NCBI GenBank assembly: GCA_964386565.1
Contig: CAYLRU010000004.1
Location: 95,473 to 159,472 of the forward strand
Reading direction: 5' to 3'
From: CAYLRU01 sp964386565
GTDB taxonomy: Bacteria > Desulfobacterota > Desulfobacteria > Desulfobacterales > UBA5616
Length of the DNA stretch: 64,000 bases
Part shown: piece by piece, positions 48,176 to 55,952 of the stretch
Layout: each line of letters opens with the position of its first letter
Numbering within the stretch: the first letter of the stretch is position 1
Made by a program: the position numbers and the translations under genes
Notes under the pieces: model-generated
Databases searched by the model: none
The model's input: only the letters and a program-made list of their open reading frames with translations
Told to the model about the DNA's origin: nothing

Positions 48176-49321
48176 ATGAAACCAGCAGTTCTCACGGGAG
48201 AACATTTTTTAACCGGCGACGTTGCCTGCGCCGAAGGCGCCTTGGCAGCCGGATGCAAGTTTTTCGGCGGATATCCCATAACACCGGCCACGGAAATAGC
48301 AGAGCACATGTCTGCCCGTCTTCCGGATGTGGGCGGCACCTTCATCCAGATGGAAGATGAAATCGCCGCCATGGCATCCATTCTCGGTGCATCATGGGCG
48401 GGCGTTAAAAGCATGACAGCCACTTCCGGACCGGGGTTCAGCCTCATGATGGAAAACATCGGCCTGGGTATTGTCACCGAAACACCGTGCGTTGTGGTCA
48501 ACGTGCAACGGGGAGGACCTTCCACCGGTCTGCCCACACAGGGGGCTCAAAGCGATATGATGCAGGCACGGTGGGGTTCTCACGGCCATTATGAAATCAT
48601 CGCCCTGGCACCGTCATCCCCCCAGGAAATTTTTTATCAAACCATCGAGGCGTTTAACCTGAGCGAAACATACCGGATTCCGGTGTTTATCATGACGGAC
48701 GAAATTGTGGGTCACATGAGTGAAAGGGTCTCCATCCCCGATGCAAGTAAAATAAAACTTGTTTCCAGGCCCACTCCAAAAGGCCGAAAAGACCGGTTTA
48801 AACCATTCGAGCCGGGGCCAAACGGCGTTGCGCCCATGCCCGCCGCAGGCCAGGGCTATAATGTCCACATCACCGGACTGACCCATGACGAAAAAGGCTA
48901 TCCGGTTATGACCGTCGAAGCACAGGCGGAAATGATGAAAAGAATCACCGAGAAAATCCACCGGAATTTAAACAACATCATTCGGACCGAATCGTACCGT
49001 TTGGATGATGCGGAAATCGCCGTCATATCCTATGGCGTATCATCAAGGACCAGTCTTGCCGCAATTGACGAAGCCCGGCGCATGGGAATCAAGGCCGGAT
49101 TGCTGCGACTGATTACGGTATGGCCATTTCCCGAAAATCAGGTCCGTCAATTGGCCAAACAGGTAAAAAAAATTGTCACCGTTGAAATAAATCTCGGCCA
49201 AATCTACCTGGAGGTTCAGCGTTGTGCAGGCAGCGTTATACCGGTCAGGCTGGTGGGACACCCCGGCGGAACCATCATCACACCGGAAAGCGTTATCGAT
49301 GTGCTTAAGGAGGCCTTATAA
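48176..49321 (+). CDS. korA: 2-oxoacid (2-oxoglutarate-type):ferredoxin oxidoreductase, alpha subunit
   Basis: The 381-residue protein matches the KorA/PorA alpha fold: domain I has GDVACAEGALAAGCKFFGGYPITPATEIAEHM split over residues 14-45, then FIQMEDEIAAMASILGASWAGVKSMTATSGPG, the region that contacts thiamine diphosphate and CoA. The middle VVNVQRGGPSTGLPT is the classic family motif. The C-terminal domain ends with LVGHPGGTIITPE. With beta and gamma subunits it would oxidise a 2-oxoacid plus CoA to acyl-CoA and CO2 and reduce ferredoxin, or run in reverse. The exact substrate cannot be set by eye; 2-oxoglutarate is the best guess. The ATG follows GAGG, and korB begins 2 bp after its stop. 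Confidence 0.92.
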   Translation: MKPAVLTGEHFLTGDVACAEGALAAGCKFFGGYPITPATEIAEHMSARLPDVGGTFIQMEDEIAAMASILGASWAGVKSMTATSGPGFSLMMENIGLGIVTETPCVVVNVQRGGPSTGLPTQGAQSDMMQARWGSHGHYEIIALAPSSPQEIFYQTIEAFNLSETYRIPVFIMTDEIVGHMSERVSIPDASKIKLVSRPTPKGRKDRFKPFEPGPNGVAPMPAAGQGYNVHITGLTHDEKGYPVMTVEAQAEMMKRITEKIHRNLNNIIRTESYRLDDAEIAVISYGVSSRTSLAAIDEARRMGIKAGLLRLITVWPFPENQVRQLAKQVKKIVTVEINLGQIYLEVQRCAGSVIPVRLVGHPGGTIITPESVIDVLKEAL

Positions 49322-49323
49322 AC

Positions 49324-50160
49324 ATGGAAGCAACGGCTAAAAAAATCAAACAACCGGAACATCCCCTGGACGATCTTTTAAGAACGGATCGTATTCCCCA
49401 TATCTGGTGTTCCGGGTGCGGCATCGGCACGGTATTTTCATCATGTCTGGTGGCCATGAAAACCAGCGGACTCGACCTTCAAAAAATGACCATGGTGTCG
49501 GGTATCGGCTGCTCCGGCCGTGCAGCCGGATATGTCAAACTGGATTCTTTTCATACCACCCACGGCAGGGCCATTCCCTTTGCCACGGGTCTGAAAATGG
49601 CCAACCCGGAACTAACCGTGGTGGTTTTTTCAGGAGACGGGGATCTGTTCGCCATCGGCGGCAACCATTTTATCCATGCGGCCAGACGGAATATGGACAT
49701 CACCGTTATTTGCGTCAACAACTTAAATTACGGCATGACCGGCGGACAGGTGGCCGCCACCACCCCGTTTTTGGCCAAGACCACTACAACTCCCATGGGA
49801 AATCCCGAATCGCCGTTTAACCTTCCGTTGATGGCTTATGCATCAGGTGCCACGTTTATTTCACGATGGACGATTTTACACGCCAGGGACCTGACGAATT
49901 CAATAGAAAAAGCACTCCATCACAAAGGGTTTTCCTTTATCGAAGTGCTGTCACCCTGCCCGGTTAACTACGGACGACGTAACAGGGAAAAATCCTATGA
50001 CACGTTAAAACTATACCAGGAAAAAGGAATCATCAAAAACGGTGCCCATCCGGCTGATATCAATTTCGATTTTGATGCCGGCATTATTCTGGGAGATTTT
50101 CTGGAGATAGAAAAACCCACCTGCATCGAACAGTACGACAAGACATGCAGGTCGGGTTAA
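49324..50160 (+). CDS. korB: 2-oxoacid:ferredoxin oxidoreductase, beta subunit (thiamine diphosphate-binding)
   Basis: The 278-residue protein has the beta-subunit signature. CSGCGIGT near residue 32 supplies cluster or cofactor-site cysteines. GDGDLFAIGGNHFIHAARRN followed by NNLNYGMTGGQ forms the ThDP/Mg site. CPVNYGRRN comes near residue 212. Length and motif order fit KorB. It is translationally close to korA (2 bp). A 126-134 bp gap with short repeats separates it from korC, so korC may be expressed at a different level. Confidence 0.93.
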   Translation: MEATAKKIKQPEHPLDDLLRTDRIPHIWCSGCGIGTVFSSCLVAMKTSGLDLQKMTMVSGIGCSGRAAGYVKLDSFHTTHGRAIPFATGLKMANPELTVVVFSGDGDLFAIGGNHFIHAARRNMDITVICVNNLNYGMTGGQVAATTPFLAKTTTTPMGNPESPFNLPLMAYASGATFISRWTILHARDLTNSIEKALHHKGFSFIEVLSPCPVNYGRRNREKSYDTLKLYQEKGIIKNGAHPADINFDFDAGIILGDFLEIEKPTCIEQYDKTCRSG

Positions 50161-50164
50161 ATTG

Positions 50165-50267
50165 GGGTTTGGATGATGAGTGATGTGTTTGAGAGGCTTG
50201 GCTGATGAAGGGATAACAACTCTTAACTCTTGGCTCACGTTTTAAGGTTTACGGTTTACCGTTTACT
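50165..50267 (+). repeat. korB-korC intergenic repeats
   Basis: The gap holds the second copy of a 20-bp repeat (50165-50184; 19 of 20 identical to the minus strand of 46063-46082). It also has three tandem 7-mers, gtttacg, gtttacc and gtttact, at 50247-50267. No gene or clear hairpin is seen. Confidence 0.5.
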
Positions 50268-50294
50268 GTTTTTCAAACTTAAAAAGTGACTACG

Positions 50295-50900
50295 ATGAAC
50301 AACAACGACAAAATGAAAACATTAAAGAAAGAAGTGGTCATCACGGGTTTCGGTGGCCAGGGAATCGTATTGGCCGGAAGCATTCTCGGAAAGGCGGCGG
50401 CCCTTGGGGATCATCTGGAAAGCACCCTGGTTCAGTCCTACGGTCCTGAATCCAGGGGTGGTGCCTGCAGCGCACAGGTTGTCATTTCAACCGAAACGAT
50501 TCACTATCCCTATATAACAAACCCGGACATTCTCGTTTGCATGTCCCAGTCCGCCTATGAAAAATACATCGACCAGTTAAAACCGAACGGCCTGTTGCTT
50601 ACCGACCAGGACCTTGTTCGTGCAAAAGAGAAAAAAAAAGACTATTTTTCCATTCCCGCAACCCGTATGGCGGAAGAACTGGGTCGAAAAATGATGGCCA
50701 ATATCATTATGATCGGATTTCTAACGGCGACCACCAAAGTCGTGTCAAAAGATGCAGCCAAGAACAGCGTTACGGAATCCGTTCCAAAAGGTACGGAAGA
50801 ACAGAACATCAAGGCTTTTCAAAAAGGATTTGATTACGGCCTCGCTATCCTGAAAGGACGCCAGAAAAAGGCCGCAGGGCAGGCAGGAGCCATTTCATGA
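50295..50900 (+). CDS. korC: 2-oxoacid:ferredoxin oxidoreductase, gamma subunit
   Basis: The 201-residue protein starts with KEVVITGFGGQGIVLAGSIL and continues SYGPESRGGACSAQVVIS. Both are hallmarks of the gamma domain of pyruvate/oxoglutarate:ferredoxin oxidoreductases, which completes the CoA-binding core. The start is uncertain: ATG 50295 is used, while an in-frame GTG at 50286 and an ATG at 50313 are alternatives, none with a good ribosome binding site. Its stop overlaps the next gene's start (ATGA), so the following flavoprotein is probably made by coupled translation. That argues for a functional link between Kor and the Hdr-like proteins. Confidence 0.9.
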   Translation: MNNNDKMKTLKKEVVITGFGGQGIVLAGSILGKAAALGDHLESTLVQSYGPESRGGACSAQVVISTETIHYPYITNPDILVCMSQSAYEKYIDQLKPNGLLLTDQDLVRAKEKKKDYFSIPATRMAEELGRKMMANIIMIGFLTATTKVVSKDAAKNSVTESVPKGTEEQNIKAFQKGFDYGLAILKGRQKKAAGQAGAIS

Positions 50901-53900
50901 AACGACCAAAAGACCGACTCCATAAAGTGATTGTCATCGGGGCAACGCCCGCCGGAATCGCAGCGACCAACAAGCTTGGAGAAATCGGCATCCCCGTTAC
51001 CCTTGTGGATTCAGACCATGATCTGGATGAAAAATTATCAAAGGACGAATGGCGGTTAAACTCCGGCATGACGTTTAATTACGCCCACCGACCCGGAATA
51101 CTGCGTATCTTGAGAAATCCTTCCATTCAGTGTGTTATGCCGGCAGAGGTACTGTCCATTAAACATAACCCCCAGGGATTTCGGGTTCGCTTGAAACAAC
51201 ACCCCTGCTACATTGACGGTGACCGCTGCATCCTTTGCGGGAAATGCGTAGAAGTCTGCCCCGTGTCGTCGCCGGATGGACTCAATGCCATCCAGCACAG
51301 GGGGCGCATGGGGCTTCCGGGAAAGCCTTTTATCGATAAGCGGCAACAGCCTTTTTGCCAGGAGAGCTGTCCCCTCGGTGTAAATGCCCAGGGATATATA
51401 GCCCTGACAAAGGCGGGACGGTATGCACAAGCCCTGGAACTTGTCCGAAAAGACAATGTCCTGCCGGGAATTTGCGGTCGGATCTGCACCCATCCCTGTG
51501 AAACCAACTGCCGAAGGAAAGAACTGGATGAACCCATCGCCATAAGAGACATTAAACGGTTTATAGCGGACCGCGAATACGAAAATGAGGAATCCCCGGC
51601 AGTAACGACACCGGCAAACCAGAAGCGACGTTCCGAAAAAATTGCGGTTATCGGATCAGGCCCGGCCGGTCTTGCCGCTGCAGCGGATCTGGCCCGAAAC
51701 GGTTACCCGGTCACCATTTTCGAAAAAGAAAAAATGCCCGGCGGATTCCTTCGGTATGCCATCGGTGCCCATCGTCTCCCCAGGGATATCCTGGACAGGG
51801 AAATTGAATACATAAAAAAATTGGGCGTGGAGATCGTTACCGACAACCCGGTAAACTTAAATGAGGACTTGACATCGTTTTCCGGGAATTTCAGTGCCGT
51901 CCTCCTTGCAACCGGTACATGGAAAGACCGGAAGCTGGGTGTTCCCGGAGAAGAACTGCCCGGTGTTGAGGGATGTCTTTCCTTTTTAAACAGTTTCTAC
52001 CGTAATCAAACCGCCGACATCCGGGAAAAAGTTGCGGTCATCGGAGACGGAAACGCCGCCTTTGATTTGGCGCGGGTCTTGAAGCGGTTGGGAGCGGATG
52101 TCACCATCATCTCATGGTTTCCTGAAAATCTTATTCCTGCTGATACGGAAGAACAAAAAGGTGCCAGAGAAGAAAAAATCACCATTTTGACAAGCTTGAA
52201 AGTCGTCGAGTTCATCGGCTCAAAAAACCGGTTGAAATCTTTGATCTGCAAACCCACCAGGCCCGGAAAACCGGACGATCAGGGAATTCCCTGGCCGGTT
52301 GTCGTCAAAAACAGTGAGCCGGTCGAGTTCTCATTCGACAGGGTAATTGTCGCCATCGGGCAATCCCATGTGTTTGAGGACGCAGCCGACCCGCTTCCTT
52401 TTGCAGTGACATCACGGGGAGCCATCCAAACCGACGGATCTTTCCGAACCAGTTTGGATGGAATTTATGCCGCCGGGGACGCGGTGACCGGTCCTGCTTC
52501 GGTGGTGCATGCCATGGCGTCGGGACGAAAGGCGGCTTTGGAGATTCACCGGGATATCACCGGAGAAGACATCAAACCGGCACCCCTTGTCAGACCCCGT
52601 GAAAGAGATTTTCCGAAAATTCCGGAAGATATTCCTGCCATGGCCCGTCCGCCCATGCCGGAACGGCAACCCGCAACCCGGATTGAACACTTCAACGAAG
52701 TGGCTCTGGGACTGAACGAATCCCAGATTCTTTTTGAAACCCAGCGCTGCCTGCAATGCGGTGTATGCTCCCAATGCATGCAATGCATCGATGCATGCGG
52801 GGATATCGGGGCCATCATACATGATGACGAGGCACAGGAAATCACCGAACATGCCGGTGCCCTCATTATCGCCGATCCGGACATTTCACCCCAGGTAAAG
52901 GGGGATGATGTCATACGGGCATACGGCCCTAAATCCGCAAAATCAGACGTCAATGCAATGATTACACGCGGTCTTTCAGCAGCCGCCAAGGCCATGGTCC
53001 TGCTGGAGGAAACCTCCCAGCGCCCGAAAGGGTACGGCATCTCATTTCACGCACCGGATCCGGGACTTTCTCCCGTCATACGTGTCGGTGTTTTTGTTTG
53101 CAGATGCAACGACGCCATGGGATGGATGGATGAAATGACCCGCTATCTTGGAGGGTTGAAGGATCGCGAAGACATTGTTCACGTGGAGATACTAACGTCG
53201 GCCTGTACTTCCGAAGGGTATTCCCAGATCTTGAGAATGATTCGTGACAAAGGCATCACACGAATGGTGCTGGCATCCTGCGTGTGCTGCCCGTTAAACT
53301 TTATCTGCAGTGCCTGTTCGGATCAGCGGAGCCGGTTGAAAAACGGGCTTTTCACCGGAACCGGTATCAGCCGATCCATGGTGGAAACCTGCAACATCCG
53401 GGGAGAGGTACTGCGACTGGTGAAAAATGATCCTGAACATGCCCTGGCACGCTTCATCGGCCTGATGGATCGGTCAGTTGAACGGGCGAAAAGGTTAAAA
53501 CCCCTCCCTGCCCTTGCCCGAAACTACAATTTTACAACCGCCGTGATCGGAACATCCGAAGCCGCCTTAAACAGTGCCACAACACTGGCGGAAGCAGGAC
53601 TGGAAGTATTTTTGTTCAGCAGCAACGGCGAATCTTTCAGTATTGACCCGTCATATCGCAATATTCACGTTTTTCAGGATGCCGAAGTCAGAAGCATCAG
53701 CGGTACGCTGGGCGAATTTAAACTCCTGATTCAAAGAGGAGACTTTGAACAGAGCCTGCAATTCGGTTCGGTCATACTGGGAGAGAAAGCCCGTTCAAAA
53801 ATCAACTATGTCCATCAGCAGGACCTGCCCAGTAGAACGGTGACGTCGGCCATGCAGAAAGCGGGTAAATCCGGCCTGCCCTTCTTTGCACCGGGGTCCA

Positions 53901-54271
53901 CATCCATCAAAGGACTTTACTTGGCGGATCCTCCCGGCATCAATATTTCAAAACGCAAAAAAGGAGCGGCGGCAGCGGTCAGTGCAGCCGCCCTGATGCC
54001 CAGGGGACCCCGTCAGAGCAAGGGGTTTACCGTCGTTGTCAGCGAAACGCTTTGCCGGGGTTGCGGCCGCTGTACCCAGGTTTGCCCTTATCAGGCCATC
54101 ACCATGCATCAAAACGACATCAACGGCTGGTATGCCATGGTCAATGAGTCCATTTGCAAAGGCTGCGGCAACTGTATTTCCAATTGTCCTTCCAATGCGG
54201 CGGACAGTCCATATCGAGACAGATTCTTCCTGGAACAAACCATCGGAGAGATACTGGCGAACGAATCATGA
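50897..54271 (+). CDS. Giant FAD/NAD(P) iron-sulfur oxidoreductase: GltD/NfnB-like plus HdrA-like hybrid
   Basis: The 1,124-residue protein has several modules. An N-terminal nucleotide-binding stretch (VIVIGATPAGIAATNKLG, residues 11-28) is followed by a [4Fe-4S] motif, CILCGKCVEVCP (111-122). Next comes a GltD/NfnB-type Fe-S helical domain with cysteines near 154, 158, 193, 197, 201 and 205. FAD and NAD(P) Rossmann motifs follow (VIGSGPAGLAAA at 251; VAVIGDGNAAFDLARVL near 377). A cysteine cluster, CLQCGVCSQCMQC, lies near 617. An HdrA N-terminal-like domain starts at about 730 (GVFVCRCND) with a degraded Rossmann motif (VIGTSEAALNS). Two C-terminal ferredoxin clusters lie near 1052 and 1086. 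It would exchange electrons among NAD(P)H, flavin and ferredoxin. The start overlaps korC by 4 bp. Confidence 0.85.
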   Translation: MKRPKDRLHKVIVIGATPAGIAATNKLGEIGIPVTLVDSDHDLDEKLSKDEWRLNSGMTFNYAHRPGILRILRNPSIQCVMPAEVLSIKHNPQGFRVRLKQHPCYIDGDRCILCGKCVEVCPVSSPDGLNAIQHRGRMGLPGKPFIDKRQQPFCQESCPLGVNAQGYIALTKAGRYAQALELVRKDNVLPGICGRICTHPCETNCRRKELDEPIAIRDIKRFIADREYENEESPAVTTPANQKRRSEKIAVIGSGPAGLAAAADLARNGYPVTIFEKEKMPGGFLRYAIGAHRLPRDILDREIEYIKKLGVEIVTDNPVNLNEDLTSFSGNFSAVLLATGTWKDRKLGVPGEELPGVEGCLSFLNSFYRNQTADIREKVAVIGDGNAAFDLARVLKRLGADVTIISWFPENLIPADTEEQKGAREEKITILTSLKVVEFIGSKNRLKSLICKPTRPGKPDDQGIPWPVVVKNSEPVEFSFDRVIVAIGQSHVFEDAADPLPFAVTSRGAIQTDGSFRTSLDGIYAAGDAVTGPASVVHAMASGRKAALEIHRDITGEDIKPAPLVRPRERDFPKIPEDIPAMARPPMPERQPATRIEHFNEVALGLNESQILFETQRCLQCGVCSQCMQCIDACGDIGAIIHDDEAQEITEHAGALIIADPDISPQVKGDDVIRAYGPKSAKSDVNAMITRGLSAAAKAMVLLEETSQRPKGYGISFHAPDPGLSPVIRVGVFVCRCNDAMGWMDEMTRYLGGLKDREDIVHVEILTSACTSEGYSQILRMIRDKGITRMVLASCVCCPLNFICSACSDQRSRLKNGLFTGTGISRSMVETCNIRGEVLRLVKNDPEHALARFIGLMDRSVERAKRLKPLPALARNYNFTTAVIGTSEAALNSATTLAEAGLEVFLFSSNGESFSIDPSYRNIHVFQDAEVRSISGTLGEFKLLIQRGDFEQSLQFGSVILGEKARSKINYVHQQDLPSRTVTSAMQKAGKSGLPFFAPGSTSIKGLYLADPPGINISKRKKGAAAAVSAAALMPRGPRQSKGFTVVVSETLCRGCGRCTQVCPYQAITMHQNDINGWYAMVNESICKGCGNCISNCPSNAADSPYRDRFFLEQTIGEILANES

Positions 54272-54306
54272 TATTGATTTTAAATTAAATACGAGTGCTT
54301 AAAAAA

Positions 54307-55890
54307 ATGACACCCTACAACATCATCTTGTTTTTATGTAACTGGGGCCCGCACACGGCATACCAAACGCTCCAGGATCAGTGCGCGGATATCCCCTATG
54401 AAATTAAAATGGTTCGACTTCCCTGTACCGGCAGAGTCAGCAAATCACTGCTTTTAAAAGCTTTTGAGATGGGCGCCGACGGTGTCGCCGTGATCGGCTG
54501 TTCCTCCGGGGCCTGCAGATACGGAAGCGGAACGGATATTGCCGGGATAAACATAGAGGATACGGGAAACATCCTTGAAATACTCGGGCTGGGAAAAAAA
54601 AGATTGCGGCACGAAACTTTTTTACCGGAAGAATCCGATGTCCTGCTGCGGTTTTTAAAAACATTCACCGCCGAAATTAAAACGATGGGAAAAACACCGG
54701 TTGTTCCGAGACAGGTAGAAGAAAAAAACGGAACGTCGCCGATGACCGTGGAAGAAATCATCTCCCGACATGATGTCTATGCCTGCCAGGACTGTGGAAA
54801 ATGTTCATCCACCTGTCCGCTGACACTGATCGGCAAACCATTCTCCCCAAGGGCCATCGCCAATGCCATTATCGCCGGCAACGTGGACTCGCCCCAGGTG
54901 AAGGAAGATATCTGGTCATGCCTGACGTGCGGTATTTGTTATGACCGGTGCCCGTCGGCGGTCAATTTTCCGGAATTCATCAGGGACATCCGGTTCTTCA
55001 TCACCAGCCGGGGCACGATCCCCCGGGAAACCCACGGTGGTTTTTTTCACTCCCTGATGAGGACCATGACATCACCGGCCGTAAAACTCAGGAAATGGGA
55101 CTGGCTGCCCGAGGATATCCGCATCGATACAAACAGCAGGATGTTGTTCTTCGGCGGATGCGCCCCCTATTTTGACAGGTTTTTTAAAAACCATCAGGGT
55201 GTGAACACCACCAACATCCTGAAGGATAGTTTGAGATTGATGAATTTTTTTGATATCCAGCCGGCTTTGCTGGAGCATGAGCGCTGTTGCGGCCATGACC
55301 TTTTGTGGTCCGGAGATAAAAAACATTTTCTCAAACTGGCGGCCCTGAATGTGGATGCCATTGAAGAAAAGAATATTGAAGAAGTGGTGACTGCCTGCCC
55401 GGAATGCTACAGGACATTGGCCCATGACTACCCGGAACACGGAATTACCGTTAATTTCAAGGTGACCCACATTTACGAGTTGCTGGAAAGGGAAATCGAC
55501 AAGGGCGGTATTGATTTTAAAAAAATACATAAACATATCACCTTTCAGGATTCCTGTCGCTTAAGCCGTTTTGAGGACAAGGCAGATCTTCCCAGGCAAC
55601 TCCTGTCCCGGTTAAAACCTGAAAATTTCGAAGAAATGCAGGAACATTCCCGGGCCGCCGTCTGCTGCGGCAACTCCGCCTGGCTTGGCTGCGACTCATA
55701 CAGCAAAGCCTTGCAGGTCAAACGGTTGAGACAGGCCCGGGGCACTGGAAGCGACTTACTGGTAACTGCCTGCCCCAAATGCCAAATCCATCTCCGATGC
55801 GCCATGGAAGATCCCTTTTTAGGAGATGAACTGGCCATTGAGATGAAAGATTTAACCAGCATTATTGCCGAGACCATCAAATGGGAATAA
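54307..55890 (+). CDS. MvhD-HdrC-HdrB fusion protein (heterodisulfide reductase-like)
   Basis: The 527-residue protein has three parts. Residues 1-120 resemble MvhD, the [2Fe-2S] subunit linking hydrogenase to Hdr (FLCNWG, LPCTGRV, GCSSGACRY). The usual second cysteine of CNWC is replaced by Gly. Residues 150-230 form an HdrC-like pair of [4Fe-4S] motifs (CQDCGKCSSTCP and CLTCGICYDRCP). The rest holds two CCG-type domains (GGCAPYFDRF, HERCCGHDLLWSG, ACPECYRTL; then DSCRLSRFED, AVCCGNSAWLGC, ACPKCQIHL), typical of HdrB/HdrD catalytic subunits with the unusual cubane cluster. It probably reduces a disulfide or passes electron pairs to another carrier. GTG 54295 is an alternative start, just after an in-frame stop. 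Confidence 0.85.
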   Translation: MTPYNIILFLCNWGPHTAYQTLQDQCADIPYEIKMVRLPCTGRVSKSLLLKAFEMGADGVAVIGCSSGACRYGSGTDIAGINIEDTGNILEILGLGKKRLRHETFLPEESDVLLRFLKTFTAEIKTMGKTPVVPRQVEEKNGTSPMTVEEIISRHDVYACQDCGKCSSTCPLTLIGKPFSPRAIANAIIAGNVDSPQVKEDIWSCLTCGICYDRCPSAVNFPEFIRDIRFFITSRGTIPRETHGGFFHSLMRTMTSPAVKLRKWDWLPEDIRIDTNSRMLFFGGCAPYFDRFFKNHQGVNTTNILKDSLRLMNFFDIQPALLEHERCCGHDLLWSGDKKHFLKLAALNVDAIEEKNIEEVVTACPECYRTLAHDYPEHGITVNFKVTHIYELLEREIDKGGIDFKKIHKHITFQDSCRLSRFEDKADLPRQLLSRLKPENFEEMQEHSRAAVCCGNSAWLGCDSYSKALQVKRLRQARGTGSDLLVTACPKCQIHLRCAMEDPFLGDELAIEMKDLTSIIAETIKWE

Positions 55891-55952
55891 ATGCCTGACC
55901 TGTAGAACGATGGTCCGTTTGGATAATAATATTCAGATATCGAGGAATTTTG

